This document shows positions 5,862-13,052 of a stretch of DNA of 13,052 nucleotides, in pieces. The DNA is from JBOHHM01 sp050725495. Lineage in GTDB: Bacteria; Pseudomonadota; Gammaproteobacteria; Burkholderiales; Burkholderiaceae_C. The position numbers and the translations under genes were made by a program. The stretch lies in contig JBOHHM010000160.1 in assembly GCA_050725495.1 (NCBI GenBank), positions 1 through 13,052 of the forward strand, written 5' to 3'. Numbering within the stretch: position 1 is the first letter of the stretch; each line of letters begins with the position of its first letter. Below the pieces are notes generated by a model. That model was given only the letters and a program-made list of their open reading frames with translations, searched no databases and had not been told where the DNA came from.

Positions 5862-7508
5862 ATGAGCAGTTTGGAAGTGCAACTGGCCGTGCGGGGAAAA
5901 GCCATGCGTGAGGCGGGCTTATGGGTTGACAAGTCCATGGACGATTTTCTGGCCCATGCACTGGAGGTTTGCCCGGACAAGGAAGCGCTGGTCGGTTACC
6001 GGATCGACCGCGATGCCCCTGCTCGACTGACCTACCGGCAGCTGGCCGATCGGGTCAACCGTGCGGCCGCCGCCTTGCACAGGTTGGACGTAAGGCACGG
6101 GGAGGTGGTCGCCGTACAACTCCCGAACTGGTGGGAGTTCGTCGTCACCACGCTGGCCTGCGGCCGCATCGGTGCCGTGATGAACCCGCTCATGCACATC
6201 TTCCGCGAGCGCGAGCTGGCCTATATGCTCGGATTCTCCCAGGCCAAGGTGTTCATCGCGCCCAACAGCTACCGCGGCTTCGATTTCGCCACCATGGCCA
6301 AGGGACTCGAGGCCACGTTGCCGGACCTCGAGCATGTCGTCATCGTCGACGGCGATGCGGCGGACGGCTTCGAGCAGATCCTACAGGCGGGTCCCGAGAC
6401 CTCGGGCATCCAGGTGCCGGCCGGCGCCAAGCCTTTGCAGCCGGATGACATTGCGGTGCTGATGTTCACTTCGGGGACGACTGGATCGCCCAAGGGCGTG
6501 ATGCATACCAGCAACACGCTGGTCGCCTGCATGAACGCGCTGAGCGGCCGCTTCGGCCTGGGCCCAGACGACATCTATCTCGCCTCCACCCCCGTGGGCC
6601 ACATGACCGGCTACGTGGCCGTGGTCCTGATCGGACTGCGCCAAGGTGGCACTGTAATCATGCAGGACTTCTGGGAGGCCAAGAAGGGCGTCTCCATCAT
6701 GGTCGACGAGAAGGTGAGCTATTTCGCAGGCTCCACGCCCTTCCTCAACGACATGTGCGAGATCGTGGCCGCTGGCCAGTCGGCCCCCACCAGCCTCAAG
6801 TCCTTCCTCTGTGGCGGCGCCCAAATTCCGCCCGTGTTGATCGAGCGTGCCCGCGAGACCATGGGCATCGACGTCTGCTCGCTCTGGGGCATGACCGAGG
6901 TCCTGTCGGGCACGCTGACCGAGCCTGCGCGTGCCCACGAAAAGTCCTCCACCACCGATGGCCGTGTGCTGGAAGGCATGGAGGTCCTAGTGGTTGACGA
7001 CAGGGGCGACGAAATGCCCGTGGGCAAGCCGGGCCGCCTGCTGGTCAAGGGCGCCCAGCTGTTCCTGGGCTACTACAGGATGCCCGAGGTCCCGACCTTC
7101 GACGAGCAAGGCTGGTTCGATTCGGGCGACCTGGCCTACCGTGATGAAGAAGGTTATATCCGTATCAGCGGCCGTACCAAGGACGTCCTGATCCGCGGCG
7201 GCGAGAACGTGCCGGTAGTCGAGATCGAGGCGCTGCTCACCAAGCACCCGGCGGTGATGATGAGCGCCATCGTCGGCTACCCGGACGAGCGCCTGGGCGA
7301 GCGGGCCTGCGCCTTTGTGGTCTTGCGCCAGGGTCGGAAGCTGACGCTGGAAGACGTGCAGTCCTACATGGCGCAGTCCAAGGTCGCCAAGCAGTACTGG
7401 CCCGAGAAGCTGGTGGTGGTCGAGCAGATGCCCGCCACGCCGTCCGGCAAGATCCAGAAGTTCAAGCTCAAGGAAATGGCGCTGAGCCTAACCGACGCCA
7501 CGGCCTGA
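5862..7508 (+). CDS. AMP-forming acyl-CoA ligase, AliA (cyclohexanecarboxylate-CoA ligase) type
   Basis: A 548-residue adenylate-forming ligase that activates a carboxylic acid with ATP and CoA through an acyl-AMP. The phosphate-binding loop TSGTTGSPKG is at 203-212, WGMTE at 342-346, GWFDSGDL with Asp423 at 417-424, and GRTKDVLIRGGENV (the hinge and A8 region) follows. The catalytic Lys530 lies in PSGKIQKF. The stretch NWWEFVVTTLACGRIGAVMNP with PLMHIFRERELAYML resembles AliA, the cyclohexanecarboxylate-CoA ligase of Rhodopseudomonas, and the related short-chain FadK group. This is from memory of those families, not an alignment. GGAG sits 5 nt before the ATG. It ends the operon just before a strong terminator. 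The true substrate could be an alicyclic, branched or medium-chain acid. The enzyme class is secure and the specificity moderate at best. Confidence 0.9.
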   Translation: MSSLEVQLAVRGKAMREAGLWVDKSMDDFLAHALEVCPDKEALVGYRIDRDAPARLTYRQLADRVNRAAAALHRLDVRHGEVVAVQLPNWWEFVVTTLACGRIGAVMNPLMHIFRERELAYMLGFSQAKVFIAPNSYRGFDFATMAKGLEATLPDLEHVVIVDGDAADGFEQILQAGPETSGIQVPAGAKPLQPDDIAVLMFTSGTTGSPKGVMHTSNTLVACMNALSGRFGLGPDDIYLASTPVGHMTGYVAVVLIGLRQGGTVIMQDFWEAKKGVSIMVDEKVSYFAGSTPFLNDMCEIVAAGQSAPTSLKSFLCGGAQIPPVLIERARETMGIDVCSLWGMTEVLSGTLTEPARAHEKSSTTDGRVLEGMEVLVVDDRGDEMPVGKPGRLLVKGAQLFLGYYRMPEVPTFDEQGWFDSGDLAYRDEEGYIRISGRTKDVLIRGGENVPVVEIEALLTKHPAVMMSAIVGYPDERLGERACAFVVLRQGRKLTLEDVQSYMAQSKVAKQYWPEKLVVVEQMPATPSGKIQKFKLKEMALSLTDATA

Positions 7509-7525
7509 TCCAGCCACAGCCAAGA

Positions 7526-7565
7526 AAGCCGCCGGCCGGGCTCTGCCTGCCGGTGGCTTCTTTTT
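7526..7565 (+). terminator. Rho-independent terminator after the ligase gene
   Basis: The 11-bp arms AAGCCGCCGGC (7526-7536) and GCCGGTGGCTT (7549-7559) pair with one G-U wobble around a 12-nt loop. CTTTTT (7560-7565) follows directly. It starts 17 nt after the ligase stop and marks the end of the catabolic operon, so the transporter operon needs its own promoter. Confidence 0.88.
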
Positions 7566-7660
7566 CGCCTCGTGTCCGCCGCCGACCCGCTGGGTGGAAC
7601 GTTCAGGGCGGGGTTCATTTGTTCCGACTAGGGAAAGTACCAGTAAGGCGTCTCTAAATA

Positions 7661-7689
7661 GTACTGTAGTGTATAGACATGTGCAGTAC
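7661..7689. promoter_or_regulatory. Inverted repeat in the transporter promoter region
   Basis: GTACTG (7661-7666) and CAGTAC (7684-7689) are exact inverted copies separated by 17 nt. The -10-like hexamer TATAGA (7672-7677) lies at the centre. The stretch is AT-rich, unlike the flanking DNA, and lies between the terminator and the first transporter gene. I found no good -35 at the right spacing. It could be an operator covering the promoter; the regulator is unknown, with the MarR protein upstream a candidate. Confidence 0.35.
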
Positions 7690-7758
7690 CATATGTCTGC
7701 GAAAGCTTCCAAAATGCATTTTGTCGGTGATTTTCCAGCGACGCAAGGGACTCTCCTG

Positions 7759-8589
7759 ATGTCCGCGATCATTTCCAAACCAGAAACCAAGGTGCAGGCG
7801 GCTGCGGCGCCTGGCCTGCCCTTGTCCGTCGAGGGGGTGGACCTGCGGTTCGGCGGCATCCATGCGCTCAAGAACGTTTCGTTCTCTGCCAGGGCGGGTG
7901 AGATCACCGCGGTGATCGGCCCCAATGGCGCCGGCAAGACCAGTGTGTTCAACACCGTCTCAGGCTTCTACAAGCCGGCCGCTGGCACCGTCAAGCTGGG
8001 TGACGAGGACATCACCCAGGTTCCCGTCAATGCCCGTGCCAAGCGCGGGCTGGCGCGCACCTTCCAGAACATTGCGCTGTTCCACGGCTTGACCGTTCTT
8101 GAGAACATCAAGCTCGGCGGGCACCACACCATGAGTGGCGGCGTGCTCTCGGCGCTGGCCTACTCCAAGTCAGCCCGTGAAGAGGAGTTGGCGCTGCGCG
8201 CCGAGGTCGAGCGCAAGGTGATCGACTTCCTGCAAATCGACCATATCCGCCACCAGTCGGTCGACGTACTGCCCTACGGCCTGCAAAAGCGGGTGGAACT
8301 GGCGCGTGCGCTGGCGATGCGCCCGCGTGTGCTGCTGCTCGACGAACCGGTCGCCGGCATGAACCGCGAGGAGACCGAGGACATGGCCCGCTTCATCCTG
8401 GACGTCCAGGAGGAGTGGGGCGTCACCGTGCTGCTGGTCGAGCACGACATGAGCATGGTGATGGACATCTCCAGCCAGGTGGTGGTGCTGAACTTCGGCC
8501 AGGTGATCGCGGCCGGCACCCCGGCCGAGGTCCGGGCCCATCCCCAGGTGATCGAAGCGTACCTCGGTGCAGAAAGCGTGAAGAAATGA
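7759..8589 (+). CDS. livG: ABC transporter ATP-binding protein, LivG type
   Basis: A 276-residue ATPase of the branched-chain amino acid (HAAT) ABC family that powers import at the inner membrane. Walker A GPNGAGKTS is at 54-62. The LivG-type signature is altered to LPYGLQKRVELARAL (171-185), Walker B LLLDEP has Asp195, and VEHDMSMV supplies the switch His. LivG proteins are usually about 255 residues; the extra N-terminus is a short, probably disordered lead. The frame is open upstream to a GTG at 7594, but ATG 7759 is preferred. It has AAGGGA 8 nt upstream, and an earlier start would run through the AT-rich promoter-like DNA at 7630-7700. It overlaps livH by an ATGA junction. Systems of this class next to acyl-CoA ligases often carry carboxylic or aromatic acids in place of amino acids. 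Confidence 0.9.
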   Translation: MSAIISKPETKVQAAAAPGLPLSVEGVDLRFGGIHALKNVSFSARAGEITAVIGPNGAGKTSVFNTVSGFYKPAAGTVKLGDEDITQVPVNARAKRGLARTFQNIALFHGLTVLENIKLGGHHTMSGGVLSALAYSKSAREEELALRAEVERKVIDFLQIDHIRHQSVDVLPYGLQKRVELARALAMRPRVLLLDEPVAGMNREETEDMARFILDVQEEWGVTVLLVEHDMSMVMDISSQVVVLNFGQVIAAGTPAEVRAHPQVIEAYLGAESVKK

Positions 8590-9458
8590 TCGAATTCCTC
8601 GAATACAGCCTGCTGGGCCTGCTCAGCGGCGGCGTGATGGCGCTGATCGCCCTTAGTTTCGTGCTGGTCTACAAGGGCACCGGGGTAGTGAACTTCGCGG
8701 TCGGCGAGGTGATGATGGTCGGCGCCTACCTCTACTACGCGGCGGCCGTGACCTTCGAGCTGCCGCCGGTGGTCGCCTTCATCCTGTCCCTGGCCGTCAT
8801 CTCGGTGCTGGCGGTCCTGGTCGAGCGCGCGATCCTGCGGCCGCTGTCCGGCCAGCCTGGTGTGTCGGTGATGATGGCCACCATCGGCATGGCCAGCATC
8901 ATGCATGGCGGCGTCGAGGCGATCTGGGGTGGCGACACCTACAGCCCGCCCACGCTCCTGCCGCGTACGCCGCTGTTGCTGGGTGAGGTCCTGATCCCGG
9001 GCACCGTGCTGGGCAACTTCGCGGTTGCGACCCTGCTGATCGCCGGTTTCCTGCTGTTCTTCCGCTATTCCAAGACGGGTGTCGCGCTGCGGGCCACCGC
9101 CAGCGACCCGGTGACCGCCGCCACGCTCGGCATCAACATCAACTACGCCTCGCGCCTGACCTGGATCCTTGCGGGCTCGGTGGGCACCGTCGCGGGCGTG
9201 CTCATTGCCAGCTCCGCCGGGCTGTCGCCCGCGCTGGCGGCGGCAGCCTTGAGCGTGTTCGCGGCAATCATCCTCGGCGGCATGGACAGCGTGCTCGGTG
9301 CCATCGTGGCCAGCCTGATCATCGGCCTGGTCGAGTCCCTGGCTGCCGGCTATCTGGGCGGCAAGGCCCGCGACATCCTGCCCTATGTGGTGGTGCTCCT
9401 GATCCTCGTGGTCCGTCCCTACGGGATTTTCGGTACCCGCACTATTGAAAGGCTGTAA
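8586..9458 (+). CDS. livH: ABC transporter permease, LivH type
   Basis: A 290-residue integral membrane protein with about eight hydrophobic segments spread over its length, normal for LivH. Family features include the opening segment LLGLLSGGVMALIALSFVLV followed by YKGTGVVNFAVGEVMMVGAY, the cytoplasmic coupling region GVALRATASDPVTAATLGIN, and the late AAIILGGMDSVLGAIVASL segment. It forms half of the membrane channel with the LivM-type protein. The ATG overlaps the livG stop (ATGA), so translation is probably coupled, and the stop abuts the next start directly. The substrate is not readable from the sequence. Confidence 0.93.
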   Translation: MIEFLEYSLLGLLSGGVMALIALSFVLVYKGTGVVNFAVGEVMMVGAYLYYAAAVTFELPPVVAFILSLAVISVLAVLVERAILRPLSGQPGVSVMMATIGMASIMHGGVEAIWGGDTYSPPTLLPRTPLLLGEVLIPGTVLGNFAVATLLIAGFLLFFRYSKTGVALRATASDPVTAATLGININYASRLTWILAGSVGTVAGVLIASSAGLSPALAAAALSVFAAIILGGMDSVLGAIVASLIIGLVESLAAGYLGGKARDILPYVVVLLILVVRPYGIFGTRTIERL

Positions 9459-10499
9459 GTGAGAACCGGTGTCTTTTTCGAAACGTTCCAGGCCGAAGAG
9501 CGCCTGTGGAACTCCCTGCCTCAACGCTGGTGGATGGCGGTCTTTCTCGTGCTGCTGTTCACCCTGCCGTTCTGGGCCAGCAAGTACATCCTGGCGATGG
9601 CCTGCATCATTGGCATCCACGTGATTGCCACCTTTGGATTGAATCTGACCACGGGCAACGCCGGTCTGATCTCGCTGAGCCATGGCGCCTTCCTGGGGGT
9701 GGGCTGCTACACCGTGGCCTACCTCGGCAAGATGGGCGTGCCCTTCTACATCACCCTCCCGATCGCCGGTAGCCTGGCCGCGTTGCTGGGCGTGATCGTC
9801 GGTCTGCCCAGTCTGAGGGTCAAGGGCATCTACCTTGCCATCGCGACGCTGGCGGCGCACTTTCTGCTGACCTTCCTGTTCCGTGAATGGGGCAGCGTGA
9901 CGGGCGGCATCCAGGGCACCAACATCCCGAAGGCCGAGCTGTTCGGCTACCAACTCACGGGTGACCGGGACAACTTCTACCTGATCTTCGTGGTTGCCCT
10001 CATCCTCGGCGTGGCGGCGAGAAATCTCGCGCGCACCTACATCGGCCGGGCCTTCATCGCCGTGCGCGACCGCGACATTTCGGCCGAGATCCTGGGCGTG
10101 AACCTGCTCAGGACCAAGCTGCTGGCCTTCGCCATCGGCGCGTTCTATGCCGGCGTCGCCGGTGGGGTGCTGGGCTACTTCTATGGTGCCATCACGCCGG
10201 AGTACTTCGCGCTCACCCTCTCGATTTTCTACCTCGCAGCGGTGATCGTGGGAGGCTTGGGCAGCGTGCTGGGCAGCATCCTGGGCGCGGTGTTCATGAC
10301 CTTCGTGCCCGAGACTCTGCGCCTGGGGGCCAACGCGGGCGCACAATGGTTTCCAGGCCTCGCGGGCATTGTGTTGCCGATGGGCCAAGTGGTTTTCGGT
10401 CTGCTGATCATTGGCTTCCTCGTCTTTGAGCCGCACGGTCTAACAGCGGTGTGGCGCCGCACCAAGCGTGTGTTCCATCTCTGGCCCTTCAAGACGTGA
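9459..10499 (+). CDS. livM: ABC transporter permease, LivM type, GTG start
   Basis: A 346-residue membrane protein with roughly nine or ten hydrophobic segments. It carries LivM landmarks: NLTTGNAGLISLSHGAFLGV, GLPSLRVKGIYLAIATLA, and the coupling helix region AFIAVRDRDISAEILGVN, then AAVIVGGLGSVLGSILGAV. It pairs with the LivH-type permease. The GTG start at 9459 follows the livH stop with no gap, and GAAAGG lies 6 nt upstream inside the end of livH. The N-terminus has about 25 polar residues (including FQAEERLWNSLPQRWW) before the first membrane segment. Confidence 0.93.
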   Translation: MRTGVFFETFQAEERLWNSLPQRWWMAVFLVLLFTLPFWASKYILAMACIIGIHVIATFGLNLTTGNAGLISLSHGAFLGVGCYTVAYLGKMGVPFYITLPIAGSLAALLGVIVGLPSLRVKGIYLAIATLAAHFLLTFLFREWGSVTGGIQGTNIPKAELFGYQLTGDRDNFYLIFVVALILGVAARNLARTYIGRAFIAVRDRDISAEILGVNLLRTKLLAFAIGAFYAGVAGGVLGYFYGAITPEYFALTLSIFYLAAVIVGGLGSVLGSILGAVFMTFVPETLRLGANAGAQWFPGLAGIVLPMGQVVFGLLIIGFLVFEPHGLTAVWRRTKRVFHLWPFKT

Positions 10500-10536
10500 G
10501 TTCCTTGTTTTCCAACCCACCCCCTAGGAGACTCGC

Positions 10537-11739
10537 ATGACACAACTCAACCGCCGCCAAGTGATCCAAGGCCTCGGCGCCTCGGCGCTCAGCCCGCTCC
10601 TCGTCAACCACGGCTCGGCGCACGCGCAGGCCAAGGAAATCGTCATCGGCGCAGCCCAGCCCATCACCGGCGTGTTCGCTTTCGCCGGCGTGCAGATGAA
10701 CAACGGCCTGAACGACTTCATCGAGTGGAAGAACTCCAAGGGCGGCGTCCAGGGCCGCAAGCTGCGCTACGTCATGGAGGACAGCGGCTTCAAGGTGGAC
10801 CAGGGCGTGGCCATCTTCAAGAAGATCATGGCCGCCGAGAAGCCCAACTTCTTCTACTGCGACGGCACGCCCCTGGTCAAGGCCATCACCCGTGACGCCG
10901 TGGACTCCAAGCATGTGATGACCTCTTCGACCTCGCTGGCGTCGGCCGTGGCCGATGCGGCTAACGTGCCGCAGCACTTCGTGCCGGGCGCGACCTACGG
11001 CCGCCTGCACGAGGTGCTGATGGAGCACATCGCCAAGACCTGGAAGGGCGCCGAGAAGCCGCGCATCGCCTACGTCTACACCGAGGCCGAGTTCGGCATC
11101 GACGGCATCCCGGCCGCCAAGGCCCGCGCCGCCAAGCTGGGCCTGCCCATCGTCGCCGAGGTCATCACCAAGCCCGGCGGTGTTGGCGTCGACATCTCGA
11201 CCGAAGTCGCCAAGCTGCGCCGCGCCAAGCCGAACATCGTGGTCTTCCAGGGCTACATCAACGCGCCGATGCCCGAGTTCGCGCGCCAGATGAAGGAAGC
11301 CGGCATGAATGTGGATATCTACGGCACGGCCTGGGGGCTGGACAAGCCGGCCTTCGACGGCTTGGCCGCGGTGGGCGCGAACCTCACCGGCGCCAGCCTT
11401 TACGCCGTCTCCGACGAAGACGTGCCGATGCTGCGCGAGATCCGCCTGCACCTGGCCAAGGCCCGACCGGGTGTCACCCACCTCTCGCCCTTCTACCTGA
11501 CGAGCTGGTTCAGCGGCATGGTGTTCGCCGAGATCGCCGAGCGTTGCCTCAAGGCCAACAAGGCGCTGACCCTGGATAACATGAGGGCGGCGCTGGAGTC
11601 GATCAAGAACTGGGACACGGGCGGCCTGATCGGGCTGCCGGTCGACCTGAGCAAGCACGAAGTGCCGGCAGGCCGGGTCATCAAGTACAACCCCGCGAAG
11701 AAGGCCATGGAACCCGCTGGAGACTGGATCAAGGTATGA
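10537..11739 (+). CDS. ABC transporter periplasmic substrate-binding protein, LivK-like
   Basis: A 400-residue periplasmic binding protein of the HAAT family (Peripla_BP_6 fold). It begins MTQLNRRQVIQGLGASALSP, an export signal with twin arginines at 6-7 that could be a Tat signal, with likely cleavage after AHA (28-30). The mature part opens EIVIGAAQPITGVFAFAGVQ, typical of the family. SSTSLASAVADAANV and the GATYGRLHEVLMEHI stretch would form lobe contacts. AGGAG sits 6 nt before the ATG. The last codons overlap the start of livF (ATGA). Binding proteins in such clusters have been found to bind aromatic and other carboxylates as well as amino acids. The position between permease and ATPase genes indicates one dedicated system; the ligand is unknown. 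Confidence 0.9.
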   Translation: MTQLNRRQVIQGLGASALSPLLVNHGSAHAQAKEIVIGAAQPITGVFAFAGVQMNNGLNDFIEWKNSKGGVQGRKLRYVMEDSGFKVDQGVAIFKKIMAAEKPNFFYCDGTPLVKAITRDAVDSKHVMTSSTSLASAVADAANVPQHFVPGATYGRLHEVLMEHIAKTWKGAEKPRIAYVYTEAEFGIDGIPAAKARAAKLGLPIVAEVITKPGGVGVDISTEVAKLRRAKPNIVVFQGYINAPMPEFARQMKEAGMNVDIYGTAWGLDKPAFDGLAAVGANLTGASLYAVSDEDVPMLREIRLHLAKARPGVTHLSPFYLTSWFSGMVFAEIAERCLKANKALTLDNMRAALESIKNWDTGGLIGLPVDLSKHEVPAGRVIKYNPAKKAMEPAGDWIKV

Positions 11740-12545
11740 GTGAAGCGGCACTGTCCATCGAGAACATCGAGGTCGTCTACAACCACAGCGTCCAGGCCCT
11801 GCGCGGGCTGTCGATCGCGGTGCCGGCGGGCAAGATCGTGGCTCTTCTCGGCTCCAACGGGGCCGGCAAGAGCACGACGCTCAAGGCGGCATCGGGGATC
11901 CTTTCCTACGAGAAGGGGGAGCTGGCCTCTGGACAGATCCGCTTCTACGGCGAGGACATCGCTGGTCGTGCTGCACATACCCTGGCCCGCCAGGGCCTGG
12001 CCCATGTGCGAGAAGGTCGTCATATCTTCGCCGACCTGACCGTCGAGGAAAACCTGATCGCTGCTGGCAACGCCCTGAAGGGCCGCGAAGAGGGCGCCCT
12101 TGACCTCGAGGTGGTCTTCCAGTACTTTCCGCGGCTGCTCGAGCGCCGCAAGCAAGTGGCGGGCTACCTGTCGGGCGGCGAGCAGCAGATGCTCGCCATC
12201 GGCCGCGCCATCATCGGCAAGCCGCGCCTGATCCTGCTCGACGAGCCTTCGCTGGGCCTGGCGCCCATGGTCGTAGCTGACATCTTCTCGATCATCGATC
12301 GCATCAACCGCGAACAAAACGTGGCGATCCTGGTGGTGGAGCAGAACGCCCACGTCGCCCTGGGCGTGGCCCATTACGGCTACATCATGGAAAACGGCCG
12401 CATCGTGATCAACGGCCCGACCGAGAAGCTGATCAACGACCCCGACGTGCAGCGCTTCTACCTCGGCGCCGGTGAGGAGGGCAAGGAACACGTCAGTTTC
12501 CGTGATCTCAAACATTACAAGCGTCGCAAGCGCTGGCTCTCCTGA
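11736..12545 (+). CDS. livF: ABC transporter ATP-binding protein, LivF type, with basic C-terminal tail
   Basis: A 269-residue ATPase, the partner of the LivG-type subunit. Walker A GSNGAGKST is at 39-47, signature LSGGEQQ at 145-151, Walker B LILLDEP with Asp169, and the LivF-typical SLGLAPMVV follows. HIFADLTVEENL is the family Q-loop region. LivF proteins usually end near residue 235-240, shortly after the YLG motif. This one continues for about 26 residues with a strongly basic end (HYKRRKRWLS). The start overlaps the binding-protein stop by ATGA, and the stop is 9 nt before the acyl-CoA synthetase ATG. Confidence 0.92.
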   Translation: MSEAALSIENIEVVYNHSVQALRGLSIAVPAGKIVALLGSNGAGKSTTLKAASGILSYEKGELASGQIRFYGEDIAGRAAHTLARQGLAHVREGRHIFADLTVEENLIAAGNALKGREEGALDLEVVFQYFPRLLERRKQVAGYLSGGEQQMLAIGRAIIGKPRLILLDEPSLGLAPMVVADIFSIIDRINREQNVAILVVEQNAHVALGVAHYGYIMENGRIVINGPTEKLINDPDVQRFYLGAGEEGKEHVSFRDLKHYKRRKRWLS

Positions 12546-12554
12546 TTCAGTACC

Positions 12555-13052
12555 ATGACAGTCATTCACAACGAGCTCAAGGACCTGCCGCTGCCGCAGC
12601 AGCTGAAGTACTGGGCGAAGAACCGGCCCAACGTGACGGCTCTGCGGCAAAAGCAGTACGGAGTCTGGAACACCATCAGCTGGGCGGAGTACGAGCAGCA
12701 GTCGCGCTGGTTTGGCCTGGGCATGCTGCAGCTCGGACTCAAGCCCGGGCAGACAGTGGCTATCCTGGGTGAGAACTGCAAGGAGTGGGTCTTCGCCCAA
12801 ATGGGTACGGCCATGCTCCGATGCGTCACCGCGGGTGTATACCCGACCTCACCAGCGCCTGAGGTCGAATACCTGTTGTCGCTGGCAGAAGCGCCGATCA
12901 TCGTGGTGGAAGACCAGGAGCAGCTCGACAAGGTCCTCGAGATCCGGCACAAGCTTCCGACGCTGCTGGCCATCGTGGTGATCGACCCGCGCGGCCTGCG
13001 CAAGTACGACCGCACCAACCTGCACGACTTCACCGACGTGGTCGAGCTGGGC
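12555..13052 (+). CDS. Long-chain-type acyl-CoA synthetase (AMP-binding), N-terminal part, cut by window edge
   Basis: An open frame of 166 codons runs off the right edge. It starts MTVIHNELKDLPLPQQLKYW and has the N-terminal architecture of adenylate-forming enzymes. TISWAEYEQQSRWFGLGM matches the first conserved block, LKPGQTVAILGENCKEWVFA the second, and AMLRCVTAGVYPTSPAPEVE the third. The last resembles the GxYPTxxxxEVxY segment of long-chain (FadD15/FACL-like) synthetases. The ATP-binding and catalytic motifs are beyond the window. No clear Shine-Dalgarno precedes the ATG. The 9-nt gap from livF suggests translational coupling. Linkage with the transporter suggests it activates the imported acid. 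Confidence 0.9.
   Translation, partial: MTVIHNELKDLPLPQQLKYWAKNRPNVTALRQKQYGVWNTISWAEYEQQSRWFGLGMLQLGLKPGQTVAILGENCKEWVFAQMGTAMLRCVTAGVYPTSPAPEVEYLLSLAEAPIIVVEDQEQLDKVLEIRHKLPTLLAIVVIDPRGLRKYDRTNLHDFTDVVELG

Noticed and set aside
7594..7758. N-terminal extension of the LivG-type ATPase from GTG 7594 or ATG 7693
   Set aside because: The extension runs through AT-rich promoter-like DNA and adds residues absent from the family; ATG 7759 has a better ribosome-binding site and still leaves a slightly long protein.
8274..10436. 720-codon open frame on the minus strand across the livG end, livH and livM
   Set aside because: It is antisense to three well-supported transporter genes and its product is rich in His, Gln, Asp and Arg with no family resemblance. 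Such frames arise from strong GC bias at third codon positions.
10489..12800. Overlapping minus-strand frames of 420 and 435 codons opposite the binding protein, livF and the synthetase
   Set aside because: Same cause: low-complexity translations mirroring real genes, with no independent start signals or domains.

Overview
The window is GC-rich proteobacterial DNA. Gene style, codon use and content best fit a betaproteobacterium of the Burkholderiales or Rhodocyclales, though this is a judgement by eye and not a phylogenetic placement. It holds a catabolic locus for an unidentified carboxylic acid, followed by an ABC uptake operon. No rRNA, tRNA, CRISPR array or insertion sequence was seen.

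Left arm, minus strand (1-2958): three genes read leftward. The first is an unusual fusion of a 3-oxoacyl-ACP synthase III / HMG-CoA synthase-like domain with a DUF35 zinc-ribbon/OB-fold domain. Next comes an SCP2-type thiolase starting at TTG, then a short-chain dehydrogenase cut by the window edge. The synthase-like domain appears to have lost its Cys-His-Asn catalytic residues, so it may be a structural or CoA-binding partner of the adjacent thiolase.

Centre, plus strand (3124-7508): a divergent region of about 380 bases holds a candidate operator palindrome and a 42-codon ORF with a strong Shine-Dalgarno. It is followed by a beta-keto acid cleavage enzyme (BKACE/DUF849), an MFE-2-like (R)-3-hydroxyacyl-CoA dehydrogenase, a MarR regulator and an AMP-forming acyl-CoA ligase of the AliA (cyclohexanecarboxylate-CoA ligase) type. 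A clear rho-independent terminator closes this block at 7526-7565.

Right arm, plus strand (7759-13052): a branched-chain amino acid-type ABC transporter in the order ATPase (LivG type), permease (LivH), permease (LivM), binding protein, ATPase (LivF). The genes are tightly packed, several with ATGA or end-to-start junctions. A second, long-chain-type acyl-CoA synthetase follows and runs off the right edge.

Working model (inference): the ABC system imports a carboxylic acid and one of the two ligases activates it to a CoA thioester. The dehydrogenases, thiolase/DUF35 partner and BKACE then take it through beta-oxidation-like and beta-keto acid cleavage steps to acetyl-CoA and acetoacetate. 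The MarR protein probably senses the acid or its CoA ester. No acyl-CoA dehydrogenase or enoyl-CoA hydratase is visible here, so the pathway is incomplete within the window.
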